A stretch of 64,000 bases of DNA from positions 294,272 to 358,271 of the forward strand of contig NW_001799627.1 in NCBI RefSeq assembly GCF_000165425.1, written 5' to 3'. Below are positions 24,256-35,250 of this stretch, in pieces (the stretch's first letter is position 1; every line of letters begins with the position of its first letter). Source of the DNA: Paramecium tetraurelia. Taxonomy: Eukaryota > Ciliophora > Oligohymenophorea > Peniculida > Parameciidae. The position numbers and the translations under genes were made by a program. Under the pieces are notes generated by a model. The model did not search any database. It saw only the letters and a list, made by a program, of their open reading frames with translations, and had not been told where the DNA came from.

Positions 24256-25988
24256 TCATTCCTTTTTATTGGTATATTTTAATAATGGGTTTTCTTATTA
24301 TTAGATTTGTTGGGGGATAGTTCTAGTTAATATTAATTATTATCAATTACTATTTAAAGCGAGAAGGTTTAATCATAGGTGAAGCTTGAAAAGTAGTTTA
24401 TTATTGAGTTTAATGAAGTCCAATATTCGGGATAGAATCAACACTATCAGTTTTTCCATTAAATAGAGGTGAATTCATTTACAAAGAGTTCTAGGAATCA
24501 ATAATTTTTTATTATTTAAGTTGTTTTGTTGCCAACACTCCAGGAGATGATTATGGAGAGTTAATTAATTAATTCCTTCTGAAGGCATCAAATTTTGCAG
24601 ATCTTTTATAAAAAAAACTTAATACTCCTCATTTAATGCATTCATTCTTGAACATAAATCACTTTCTTCCCCTTCATCTATAAAATCATTCTAATTGTCT
24701 TCAAGCATCAATTAATTAGTTTCTTATAGAAATGGATGCTACAAACATTAAGAAGAAGTTATCCTTTTTTAAGGGTCCTTTTCAAGCATTCTTCTCAAAA
24801 GATCAATAGCAGTATTAGGAGCATTTTGTAATTACTTTATTGAAAAATCAACATTAGCTTCTCTATTTTATTTAACAACTGTTGCATAACTCTTACCAGG
24901 AAATGGTGGTTTACCTGTTAATAATAAGTAAAATACAAGGCCTAGACTATAGATATCACAAACTGAACTATAGTGACCTTTCATATCTTTCATATTGATG
25001 ACTTCTGGGGCAACATAGCCTGGTGTTCCACATCTGCAATATAAATAAACAGGCTCGTTTACAGATGTAGCTAAACCAAAATCTGCCACTACAACTGAAT
25101 CCATTTTTCTATTATTTTGATAAATTAAATACTTTGATTATTTAAATAAAATATTTTCTAATTTCAAATCTCTATGCATGATTTCTTTCTGATGCATATG
25201 GCACAATCCTTATAGGATACCTACTAAAATCTATTGTATTTATTTGGTAGAAAGAATAACTTTTTCCTTGATCAAATCGTAGAGTGAGCCCCCTTACAAC
25301 AGTTCTAATCCCACATATAAAGAGTTGTTTGTTTCGTATATTTCATGCATTCTCATAAGATGATTATGATTTAATTTTCTCATGATTGATAATTCATTTA
25401 CAATAGCTTATTTCCCATTTTCTTCAGCATAGGCAGCTTATTTGCAAAAAGCTTTGATCGCCATTTAAACACCGTCTTCTATTCTTTCCACCAAATAAAC
25501 CTAAAGATTTGAATATAATAAATACAGATGCAAAATTACCCTTTCCAATTTTTTTGAAGACTCTAAAAAGTTAATGAAATTGCCATTAATTTATTCTTGA
25601 TTGAAAAAATTCTCTCCATTAAATTATTAATTTTTCGTTTCCTTATAATTTGTAGGTAGGAAGTTCTCCTTGACCAGATTCCCTCATCAAATTCAATCCA
25701 ATTATTTGGCCCAAAGAGTCATCATCTTCGTCTTTTTTTTGAACAGGTGTTCTAATTATTTCAAATTTGGTCTCAAAATCAAGTTTGAGATATTTGCACG
25801 GAGGTTAATCTGGTTTCTGGTGTAATAGATTAATACTTAAATACTTTTGCAAGTAGAATGTAATGATCATAACCATATAAGATTCTAGCTTTATTTTTTT
25901 TCAATTTAATAAATTCAGATTTTAAGATAGATTTGTCATTTCTCTATCTTATTTCATTAGGAATTTAGATCCAAAGTTTTTAATTCAT
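24256..25988 (-). CDS. Ser/Thr protein kinase with N-terminal PH-like domain
   Basis: Predicted 550 residues. An N-terminal beta-rich, PH-like region of about 90 residues precedes a complete kinase domain: glycine loop IGKGNFASVY, AIKAF lysine, HRDLKLENILF, ADFGLA and GTPGYVAPE. The C-terminal tail is Ser/Gln-rich and low in structure. Introns are 25817..25844, 25501..25525 and 24323..24350. A frame break lies in the A8 run 24610..24617. With one extra A the exon sum is exactly 551 codons and the tail reads on as coding sequence. The domain order resembles ciliate CaMK/AGC-like kinases without EF-hands. The substrate is unknown. Confidence 0.85.
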
Positions 25989-26018
25989 GATAAAAATATT
26001 AAATTATAACAAATTTAA

Positions 26019-27002
26019 TCAAACTCTTTAAAACAAGATCATTTATAAAAGTTGTTCTATTTCCAACCCTCCGGCTTCACCATTGTTTACTATTTTGATT
26101 GAATTTTCTCCATTTCCAATAGATCCTCCTCCTGCCTCTATCAATTAAATAATTTCTTCATTTTTAAGATTTGATTTCAAATCCTGGCTCAAATTAAACT
26201 ACTTATTTAGGAAAATTGATTGTGACAATGAAGTTTCAATGGAATTCAAGATACTTAAATTATTTTTTTTCAAAACGTAAAGATAGGGATTCTAAATTTG
26301 CATTGTGGAGAGACAATCTTTAATCCACTAAGAATTGACAATCATTTTCCCTTCATTGATCGCTAAAAGGAGATTAAAAGTTCTCTTGAATGTTTCCATA
26401 ACCAAAATGTTATATTATTCTATATCAACATAAATGCCCATTTTTAATAATTTAAGGAGGTCATCATTGCAAACTGCAAAGTTAGAAAATTTGATTCTGT
26501 ATTCTCCATTCAATTATTTAATCTAATGATGAATGATGATTTATACATAATTTTAAACTAATAAATAATGTTTAGGTTAGGTTTTGGATTTCTATGAGTT
26601 TGTGAGGGGTTAGTCATTTGATTCATTCTAAATCTTCTTGTTGATTGATGGTTCTATAATTGTTAGATTTGGTTTGTTTTGTTTGATGAGATTGATTTTG
26701 ATGCTTTTGGGTTTCACATATTCAAAGGTTAAGGTTTGTTCTTGTACGATGATATGTTTTTGACCTGTTGTCAAATCTAATTCATATTCCTTATCTATCC
26801 TTAATAGTTGAGCATCTCCTTGGCCATTAATTCTATGAATATTTATGATTGGTTGAATCCATAAAATATTTGAATCGTAGTTCAATTTAAAACATTCAGG
26901 CAATGGAACTTGAATATTACATTATTCAGTATTTCCAATGATTGAAATACCAGTTTTAACCTTATACTTTTTATCGAAGGCCTTCATAATTATTGGTTTC
27001 AT
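26019..27002 (-). CDS. FHA-like plus tandem BRCT protein (Nbs1/MDC1-like architecture)
   Basis: An intronless 327-residue frame. Residues 1-115 resemble a compact FHA fold: ISIIGNTEQCNI near residue 20, beta-strand pattern throughout. Residues about 165-245 fit a BRCT domain, with strand IKFSNFAVC, an acidic helix, then GKMIVNSQWIKDCL, the Trp motif of BRCT helix 3. A second, weaker BRCT-like unit may follow to the C-terminus. FHA followed by BRCTs is the layout of Nbs1 and related DNA-damage adaptors, which would be relevant to DSB signalling. The assignment is by architecture only; an FHA without a clear conserved phosphopeptide-binding Arg/Ser set is weak. The ATG is only 37 bp from the divergent neighbouring gene. 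Confidence 0.55.
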
Positions 27003-27041
27003 ATTATATAAATATTAATTTACTTAATTTAATCCCATAAG

Positions 27042-27789
27042 ATGTTAGGAGGTCTTTATGGTTTGAATTTTAAGTAACATTCGTATCTTTTCATGTGTTT
27101 AATAATACCTTCGCTAATTACAGGATTAGGGCTGTTTTATATAGATGAGGCATTGACTACTTTGTGTGTTTTGTAATTTTTCTATGTTGTGATACCTGCT
27201 ATTTATATAAAATTTTTAAGCAAGGAAGGGGAATTAAGGGGTACTTAGATTAATAGAATATAGCATATCTCATAAATGAATTGGAAGGAAGATAGGAATA
27301 GATAAAGAGAGGGCTTTCCCTATTTAGAAGTGCATTTGGAATGGTTTTATTATCGTTAATTTTCACATATTATTGGGAAGAAGAGATCATGGATTATTTG
27401 AAGATTCCTCTGTTGGAACACCCTGCATATATTGGAGCATTTATGTTGGTATTGATAATATGCAATCCATTTTTGGAGGAATGGTATTGGTAATGAATTC
27501 CATTTAATAAAGGCGGTTGTTTTTGATGAAAACGTATAAGGAGAGTGAGAACTACAGGTCCTTAATTCATCTATTCTACACATTGTTCCATTTCATAATG
27601 TTATTGAAGATATTTAAATCAGATTGGGAATTCGCTATTGGGTTTTCAACATATTTTATGTCAATCGGAGGATCCTTCGAGCATATCCGAGAAAAGTATG
27701 GATTCATTACTTGTCTGATGGCTCACTATGGGATGACCCTGGCAGCCTCGCTAGCTTTATTAGTTGTATATAAATCACAATTGTAATGA
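27042..27789 (+). CDS. CPBP/CAAX-type intramembrane protease
   Basis: A 231-residue multispan membrane protein after removal of introns 27241..27263 and 27484..27512. Six or more hydrophobic segments are visible. The second splice joins EEW to WR-type sequence to give NPFLEEWYWR, the EExxxR motif 1 of CPBP (ABI) metalloproteases. LFYTLFHFIML supplies the FxxxH-like motif 2, and a later MAHYGMT could supply the third His. The family includes Rce1, which trims prenylated CAAX proteins in the ER. The motif appears only in the spliced product, which supports the intron. Substrate and organelle are inferred. Confidence 0.7.
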
Positions 27790-27802
27790 TTATTAATTAA
27801 TA

Positions 27803-28732
27803 ATGGAATCGAAAGAAAAAATCGTCTCTTGCTTGAACATCCTAAAAAGGTTGCCTCCAACTCAGATCCAGAAGAATGCCGCAGCACTAGCCTCGCTGAT
27901 CCCAGATTATGCCGAAGAGTTATACTAGAAAATAGATAAGCCTTTAGGTAATGAGATTGATGAAAAATTTAGATATTGGATAAGACGAGAAAGGGAATCA
28001 ATTTATATAATCTGAATTCAACAGGGATGGAGATTCATTTAGATCTTACCTTACAAATTCATATTATCCTGCAATTGATGATGCAGTTTATCCATCAGAA
28101 GCATTGCGTAAATTAGAAATCAAGGCCAATGCTGTCTTCGATGAATACAGGAGATTGTACTTATATGATATATGTAAAGATATTATGAAGGAGGATTGTC
28201 GTCATGCTACTTTTGGGATAAAGAGGATGGTGGATTTGCAACAGCCTGGTTGATAAGGAAAAATGTAGAAAAAAGTAAGGGAATTGAGGATGGGTCTTGG
28301 AGTTCGATTAATGTGATTGATATTAAGACAGACGGGAAATCTAAGTGGACCTACAAGATAACTACATCGGTTGTTTTGGAAATGAATATCATCGAAAACC
28401 AAGATGTTGGCAAATTCAATATAACAGGCACATTAACCAAATAAGTACTCATCATTATTGATTTTTTAGAAAGAGGAATCCTTTGAGGCTCCAGCAGGTA
28501 ATAAGGATTTAGATTTGTTCCACATTATGAAAATCGGGACTTTGGTGGAAGATGTGGAGAGCTATCTCCGTTCTTAATTGGATAGTGTTTATTTCGGGAA
28601 AACCAAAGATGTAATGTGTTTAATTAAATATTTCAATAGATAGTATTCTAAACACGTTTCAGCGAGGGATAAAAGCATTTCCTTTAATAAAGATAGGAAT
28701 TGGCAGGAGAGTTTAAATAGAAATATGGATGA
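27803..28732 (+). CDS. F-actin capping protein, beta subunit
   Basis: Forms a heterodimer with the alpha subunit and caps actin barbed ends. The product has 275 residues, the normal family size. Introns are 27948..27972, 28157..28179, 28445..28469 and 28611..28639. Spliced motifs match CapZ-beta: FNRDGDSFRSYLTN, SEALRKLEIKAN, YEGGLSSCYFWD, the GKTKDI block and a C-terminal basic tentacle. Retaining any intron would replace one of these motifs with unrelated sequence. It starts 13 bp after the preceding stop, on the same strand. Confidence 0.95.
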
Positions 28733-28749
28733 TATAAATGAATTCAATA

Positions 28750-29475
28750 ATGAATTTTATTAAAAATAATATAAAACCATTTCTATTGACATCTGGAATA
28801 TTTGGTATAACTGGCTATGGCTACTTGCAGTACACAGCATATCAAAATAAAAGGGAATTATAAATCAAAAAGGAGAACGAAGTAGAGTTCAAAGACAATA
28901 CTCGTCCTCAAAATTAGTACTTTGGTTTAAGCTACGGATTCAGGGCAGACCAAATTGTGTTGGATAGATTGGACTCTGGCGATTTGGTGTTTATGAAATT
29001 CGAATGCATGGAGTGTATTTCAGTAAGCGATATAATCAAATGTCAATATTCTCAATTCACTAAACCATATCCTCATTATGATTCCTTGGGAATAATCTTT
29101 AGAGATAACAGAAATGTTTATGTGCTATACAATCGATTTGGAGACATCGTAATAGAAGATTATGCTGAATTTTTATAAAATCCATTCTGGAATGAAATTA
29201 CAATCAGAAAGATAATCACAAAAAATGAAATTCACAAAACTCTTAAACCTCTCTTCTACAACGAAGATTATAAATAATAATTTGCCAATAAACCCTTCAT
29301 TCCAATAGTACTCAGATCAACCGGTTTGATTGATTAGAAGTACCAAGACAAATTAGATCAAGTGTATATTGAGGATTTAGATGTTGATGAATTCCCCTTT
29401 TTTATTGATGGAACTTCCCTGGGACCAAAAATTAATGTCAGAACTAAAAGAAACAAGGACCTGGATGCTAAGTGA
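28750..29475 (+). CDS. single-TM protein, possible permuted papain-like fold
   Basis: An intronless 241-residue frame starting 17 bp after the capping-protein stop. Residues about 10-30 are hydrophobic (signal anchor). The following domain begins LDSGDLVFMKFECME and continues through YDSLGIIFRDNRNVYVL. The GDL(V/I)F start and a following (H)xGI-like strand recall the permuted NlpC/papain-like family, but the expected catalytic His seems replaced (DSLGII). Activity is therefore doubtful. The C-terminal half has a proline-rich acidic stretch. It could be a ciliate-specific membrane protein. Function is not established. Confidence 0.6.
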
Positions 29476-29504
29476 AAACAATATAAATATATAAACATAT
29501 CGAA

Positions 29505-30547
29505 TCAATACAATTCAGCTATAAAACTTAATTCTCCTTAGACGCTGTCTCTTTGTGAATTCACCGAATTTCTTGAGTCTACTTCCTCAGTATTTTGATT
29601 ATTTTCATTAGATTATTCATGCTTCATTTCTAACTCAACTGAGAAGGTCTTTGTGTTCTTTTAGCAGCAATAGAGAGAACAAGAATCCCTTACTTAAGGA
29701 GTGAACCCATAGCCTAGGTAATTGAAAAACCCCATCAAACCAGATAGTGCCTTTGAGAGGTAGAGCAACCATATATATTATTATTATGCGATTTCCTCAT
29801 AGGTTCTATTGAATGCTGTAAATATCCAACATATTATCAATATCAATGGGTAAGATACCATTTTATAGATAAATTTGGTTTATTATTGTGATATTCCATA
29901 TAATTTGCATATGATGTATACGTACACACTTGAGTTATAGAGGATGATCACAATTAATGGAATATAGAAATTGATGTATCTAATGATAGTGCTTCTCACA
30001 GGATTGGTAATCTAAGATTGGTATGACTTAATTACATCTTCTTTGATCCAACAACTGATACCGGCGAATCCATAGTCATGAGTGAAGAATGGATAGATCG
30101 AAATAGAAAATGGGATACAAAATCCAACTAATAAGTAGCCGCAAACATTCAATGCCTGCTCGTTTTGATTCTTGATACATGACTAATATAAAATAAATGC
30201 TATGATGGCAGTCCATCTTTATAAATTTGACTCTGTACATTATTGATGACAATTAGGATGCATTAATGAGATACGCTTAAATTAGACATAATATAGGGTT
30301 CTCATTATTGAAATCTTCAGTTACCAATAGCATATTTGATAAGGCCAAGATTACATCAGAGATATTAAGATAGAGGACTATTCGAAATGCAAATGTTTGC
30401 AGTTCTTTAAATCTATTAATTTAACAATCCATACTTGAAATACGTCAGGATCATCAAAGTCGCTCCTACTGCACTCAGAGTGTTGGTAATCAAGATGATT
30501 CTGATTAGAACTTCTTCAACATGATTGGTATAGTCATCCTAGGTCAT
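29505..30547 (-). CDS. seven-TM receptor, cAMP-receptor (cAR)-like GPCR
   Basis: A 332-residue protein with seven hydrophobic segments once introns 30413..30434 and 30217..30238 (both 22 nt) are removed. TM1 starts near residue 15. A CWI motif follows the extracellular FFTHDYGFAGIS segment between TM4 and TM5, which is typical of the Dictyostelium cAR/GCR-like class. TM7 is followed by a Ser/Asn/Glu-rich tail of about 75 residues suited to phosphorylation. The ligand is unknown. It is convergent with the upstream membrane protein, with 29 bp between stops. Confidence 0.75.
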
Positions 30548-30625
30548 TGAAATTATTAATAAAAATAGATAAAAGGGGTTAGAGAATATATATAATACGT
30601 TTTTTAAAATATGTAAAATAACTAA

Positions 30626-30884
30626 TCAAGGATCTAAGTAGCATTTTGTGTTTTTGCATTCCTTATTTACTCCTGCACATAGTTTTTAACATCTTTCTTG
30701 AGTCACTAACGATTATCGCAACTATGTTTAAGCACATGAGTAGATGCATCCATTCACTTATTTATCACATTTAGCCTAGCATTCGGTCACCTTGGTTACA
30801 ACACCTTTTGCTATTATATTTTTATATACCAAAAGCTCCTTGTGCAAGTAACACTAAAAATATGAAAATTAACTTTATATTCAT
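30626..30884 (-). CDS. small secreted cysteine-rich protein with four CX3C motifs
   Basis: A 79-residue product with a 19-nt intron (30811..30829). It starts with a hydrophobic signal peptide (MNIKLIFIFLVLLAQG) ending in AFA. The remaining ~60 residues carry exactly eight cysteines arranged as four CX3C pairs (CQAKC, CIYSC, CQKLC, CKNTKC-type), suggesting two disulfide-linked helical hairpins. No family is recognised. It could be a secreted or trichocyst/surface component. It is divergent from RRS1 with 28 bp between start codons, so the two share a promoter interval. Confidence 0.65.
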
Positions 30885-30912
30885 TTTATTTATTATTTAT
30901 TTAAGTCCTAAA

Positions 30913-31444
30913 ATGACCTCAAATATTAACATCCTATTTGATAAACCGAAGCTTACCCTAACAGCTTTGGAAAAAGTAGAACAATACGATTTTGACATCA
31001 TTGCCGATAAAGTATCAGAGTAGCTCAAATATGTCTCCCAAAGATTGATTGAAGGTTAATAGGAAACAGATCTTCCCTACGACAAAGAAAATATTATTTT
31101 GCCAAGATAACAAACTTACATTTAGAAAGTAAAGGATAGTAAGTTTGCAAAAAAGAAAAAAAAGTATATTGTCCAGAATTTAAATTTAATAGTCGAATGG
31201 TTTGGGATGAAAATAAAAAGGATTGGGCCTTGAGAAAATTGAAAAAAAGAGATTCTGTAATACCCCCTATCATTGAGGCTACCAAGCAAGATGCCTATGA
31301 AGTAAAAGACTAATTTAATAGTAGGACGTCTTTAGAAAAAAGGAAATGGAGCATGAACTTAAGAAATCTTAGAAACAATTAAGGTCAGTGTAAAAAGATA
31401 GAAAGAAATAGAAGAAACTATAAACCATTAAGAAATAACTCTGA
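30913..31444 (+). CDS. RRS1: ribosome biogenesis regulator RRS1-like
   Basis: A nucleolar factor needed for 60S maturation (5S RNP recruitment). The N-terminus YDFDIIADKVSEQL, then LPRQQTYI, a basic linker and SRMVWDENKKDW match RRS1. The C-terminus is a Lys-rich helix. Intron 31302..31321 (20 nt) is needed near the C-terminus. The frame also breaks in the A8 run 31156..31163. One extra A makes the total exactly 171 codons and aligns the RMVWDE block. The protein is shorter than yeast RRS1 (about 170 versus 203 residues). Confidence 0.8.
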
Positions 31445-31717
31445 TTGTTTATAATATATCCAAACACTCATATTAATCATTTTAGAATAATGTCATAGAA
31501 TAAATAAGTACTAGATATAGTTGGTATTCTTCAATATATATATGTATTACGATTAGTTTGCACAAATATAGTGAATCAATCAATCGAAATGTTGTATTAA
31601 ATGCAATTTAACTTGATATCAAGGCAGTTGTGATTTGTTCTATCTACAATTATTCTTGTGATTGATTTTAAACGTTTATATGAGTCGTTTCATATTAATT
31701 ATAATTATAATTTCTTA

Positions 31718-32002
31718 ATGCTCAGCGTCTTAGGAACCTTTTTTTGTTTGCTGTGTGGATCTCGCAAGGAAAGAAAACTAGTATTGCTGACAATACAAGA
31801 CCAAAATCACAATATGTATTACATTAAAGCTAAACCCAATATGAAAATAGAGGAGGTAAAATCAAAATGTGGTATTGAATCAGAGAGATCTTCATTATTT
31901 CTTGAAAAAACATTGTTAGATGACGATGCAAAGTTACAGGAGTATGAGATCACTTCGGATACTCATTTAACATTACTTTTGCATGAAGAAATCGAATCAT
32001 GA
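31718..32002 (+). CDS. ubiquitin-like domain protein with N-terminal hydrophobic segment
   Basis: 94 residues. After about 12 hydrophobic residues and a basic turn, residues 20-92 read as a ubiquitin-like beta-grasp: KLVLLTIQDQ, a KPNMKIEEVKSKCGI helix, LFLEKTLLDDDAKLQEY and the THLTLLLH final strand, in the same order as ubiquitin. There is no C-terminal GG, so conjugation is not expected. No ATG lies upstream in frame. The stop overlaps the next ATG (ATGA), a very tight coupling. Confidence 0.6.
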   Translation: MLSVLGTFFCLLCGSRKERKLVLLTIQDQNHNMYYIKAKPNMKIEEVKSKCGIESERSSLFLEKTLLDDDAKLQEYEITSDTHLTLLLHEEIES

Positions 32003-32529
32003 GATCAGTTAATTTCATTGTTTCATTATCATTTATTAATATATTTATTATGATTAAAAATAATAACAATAATGCTCTTCGTTCACAAACACCCTTTATG
32101 AGTGAAAATCATCCACTGAATCCTTATGGCAACAACTTCATAGATCACCCATATGAATCAAAAATATTTTATAAATTTAATTCAGTCAAGCAGTATGTCC
32201 ATTTGGAAGAAGATGACTAATTCAGAATCTCAAAATATTCTGCCTACTTTGCCTTTGGTTTAGGAGGGACATTAATAGGTGCAGTCGGTGGATTTCATTT
32301 GCTTTTAAAATATGTTTTCAAACCACATTACACTAACTCGTTTGAACATCTCAACCATTATAAGCATTTATATTTAGGATTGTTGGTCGCTTCAAGTGTT
32401 ACTTTTATGTATACATATTTGACCACTTTATACATCAACAATGTTTCGAGACCCTTACTATACAAGTATCTAGACGAAGCCAAGAAGAATGGATTCCAAG
32501 ATTACGAGATTAGTTTCAAACAATAATGA
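31999..32529 (+). CDS. two-TM protein, unknown
   Basis: Up to 176 residues. The first ATG (31999) overlaps the preceding TGA and would add a short hydrophobic leader. The internal ATG at 32050 gives a soluble start (MIKNNNN) and may be the real one. Two hydrophobic segments occur: about AYFAFGLGGTLIGAVGGFH and YLGLLVASSVTFMYTYL, separated by a His/Lys loop. Size and pattern fit a small organellar (mitochondrial) inner-membrane protein, but no family is recognised. Confidence 0.55.
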
Positions 32530-32784
32530 TAGAGTATTATATATATAAATGTTTATAATTGAATTCAGAACATTAATAATATTATTTTGTTTATCTAAAA
32601 ACTCAAGCAAAGAGTAATGTGGTTGTCTTGGTACTATTGTGAATGTGTTTGTGTTTTATTTGTTTCTGAAACTAATAGAAAAATAAAAAATGTATATTTT
32701 ATGGTACTGGATAGAGATTAAAAAAATTGAATTATTAAATGGATATAAATTTTCAATTAAACTTCAATTAATTTCTTTAAATTA

Positions 32785-33153
32785 ATGGGATTGTGTAATT
32801 CTAAAAGTACAAAATAATCTTAAACCTACTCCAAATAATCAACCACATAATGTATTACTCCAATCATACACAAAAAAACAAACATTAAGAAGTACAAAAA
32901 AATTACATTCTGTGATGTCGATACTTAATAAAAACCAGCACTATCAGAACCAAAAAGTCCCTCTCCACCACCAAAACTTTGCTATTCTAGTAGCAATCGA
33001 AGTTTTAATAAAGATATTTAATTTGGACAATTGAGAACACCAAAAGAAAAGTATAATTAAGTTGCTTTAGTATTACAAAGCAAATAAACGCTCTTTGGGA
33101 AAACTATTAGATTTTCAAACTCAGTAAAGAGGGGATAAAGAGTGTTTTAATGA
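32785..33153 (+). CDS. small protein with myristoylation-type N-terminus
   Basis: An intronless 122-residue frame that begins MGLCNSKS, a typical Gly-2 myristoylation plus Cys palmitoylation signal. The rest is basic, Ser/Pro-rich (PKSPSPPPK) and low in predicted structure. It is likely a membrane-peripheral disordered protein. No family is recognised. The nearest neighbour downstream is on the opposite strand. Confidence 0.55.
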
Positions 33154-33369
33154 CTATGACAATAATTACAAGATATTAACATATAATGATACCTCTTTTA
33201 TATAAAACACAACCAGATACAAATAAATTTTAAATTCTTGCCTTTTTATTAATGACCCGAATTTTGTGACATCATCTTACAGTTCAGTATGCAATAAGAG
33301 TAGAGAGTAAGACCTTTATATTAATTAAAGTTAATAATATTTAATGAGTTCATCAATATTACACTGTGA

Positions 33370-35196
33370 TCAAGAAAGACTTGTCAATTGATCAACAATT
33401 ACTATTTTTTATCGTTTTGTTGGTTCAGTTTCCTAGAGACTATATTGCATCCCTTCATTATCTGATCCTCTTAGTCTAATTTGATTTGCTATCAACTTTT
33501 AATAATTATTTTCGGATGAAGCTTATTCATATTAATTTTATTTATTATTGTTCTAAATTTTTATAATTATATCCTTACTTTAGTTTATTTGATCTTCTTG
33601 CCCTTCTTTACTTTCGTATCGTTGTCTATCTAAACCTTGTTCAAAGAATCATTCAGATTTTGCATCGCATGTTATTTTTCAATCCTTAAGCAAATTTGTT
33701 AACTCATTTTGTCCCAGTTAGTGGTAAAAGTCAAAATGATATACAAAACAGCCAAAAGAGCATTTACTAAGCTAAACGATAGCCATATGCCATAAATCTT
33801 CAGGCCTAAACCAAAATCACAGGCAAAATATAGAAACAATGGTATTCCAATTAAATAGTATACTAACAGTGTAGAATATGTCACAAAGTCTTTCCTATCA
33901 ATACCTTTAAGAATCCCAGTCAAAGTCCCTTGTAAACCATCAATAACAAAAAAGCCAAATACGAAAATAGGGTATACCTCCAACATTATGTCATTGATCT
34001 CTTTTCTCCCTGCAGAATAAAAGTCAACCCATTGCTCCTTGATGAAAGTCAATGTAACCATAAAGATGGTAGTGAATCCAACAAATAAAATCATACCAAC
34101 CAAGGAGTAGCGTTTGGCCCTTTTGATATTCTGGGAACCCATTTCATTGCCCACAAAAGTCATCAAGGCCAAAGATAAGGACATGGGAAATCTGTAATAA
34201 AATGTTGATGTGTTTGAGAGAGCCATTTAGGCATATAATTCATCAGACCCGAATCCAACAGCGATGAAGCTTAGGAGAAAGAATACAAAAAAGTCAGCAT
34301 AGATATGTGCAATAATAGGGAATGACTCTTTCAGAAAGCTTTTAAAGATCTTCTTCTATCTCTTGAATGAAAATTTGAATCTGTAATTGGAGAATACTTT
34401 TTTTCGATATTTAGTACAAACGATTACCAAGATACAAAGTATTAGGTTAAGGGCTTCGGTGCAAATGATGGCTAAACCTGCTCCTGGGACTCCTCCACCT
34501 ACATTTAGATAGTCTATGAATAATTCACACCAGAAAATATGGATGATGGCTGTAAATAGTTGGATGTACATGAAGACAGCAAAGATCTAGTTTAAAAAGG
34601 TCTCACTATACTTTATTGGATATCAAGAAACTTTTGATGCATTCATAAAGAATGGCAAAGAGAGTTGAGGGCAGCAAGTAATACAAATAGAGCTAGGAGG
34701 CATCAGAAGTGGCTTCTCTATCTTCTTCATTAATCGTTAATGCTATGATGGGTTTGATCAATATGAGAATAACTATGAAAATGTGATGAGGACATACCTG
34801 AGAAGGGGATGAAGTATAGTAAATGTGTGAGGGTAGTTAATGTAAAATATGTTTAAGCTAACTTAGGTTTGTTTGCTCCCAAGGCCTGAGCAGAATGCAC
34901 ATTCAATGATTAATTGGTTCCTAAATCACTTTGGATGATGAATTACCAAAAGCCATTGGAATTAGCAGCACATTTACTATTGTATAAGCAAATCCTAGTC
35001 CAGCCACAGAGTAACGATCGTTGTGTTGTGCGATGTAATGCAAACTGATACCAAATACGACATCTAGACAAACATATCCAATGACAGTGTAAAAGGTTGA
35101 GAACAATAAATCTGTAAATACATTGGTTGTATTTTTGCTTGGAGCTTGATTTGGATTGTCTTTGCTTATGATAGAAGATCCATGAGGTTGGCTCAT
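33370..35196 (-). CDS. MATE-family multidrug/toxin efflux transporter
   Basis: A 574-residue antiporter with about 12 membrane spans. Introns 34921..34946, 34773..34797, 34587..34611 and 33553..33578 restore frame. The first splice creates GTNQSLNVHSAQALGANK, the conserved MATE TM2 region. The second half contains FVGNEMGSQN and a DGLQGTLTGILKG block that match the repeat in the C-lobe. The N-terminal 25 and C-terminal 60 residues are hydrophilic. It probably exports organic cations or drugs in exchange for H+ or Na+. The C-terminal intron is supported because its retention gives an unrelated tail. Confidence 0.92.
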
Positions 35197-35250
35197 TTTT
35201 AATTAAAATCTAATCCAAAATACTTAATAATAATTAAATTTGAAACTTTA

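Noticed and set aside
24036-24560. Plus-strand reading frames opposite the kinase tail
   Set aside because: They look partly protein-like, but the minus-strand tail is contiguous with the kinase and its intron 24323..24350 gives a clean end.
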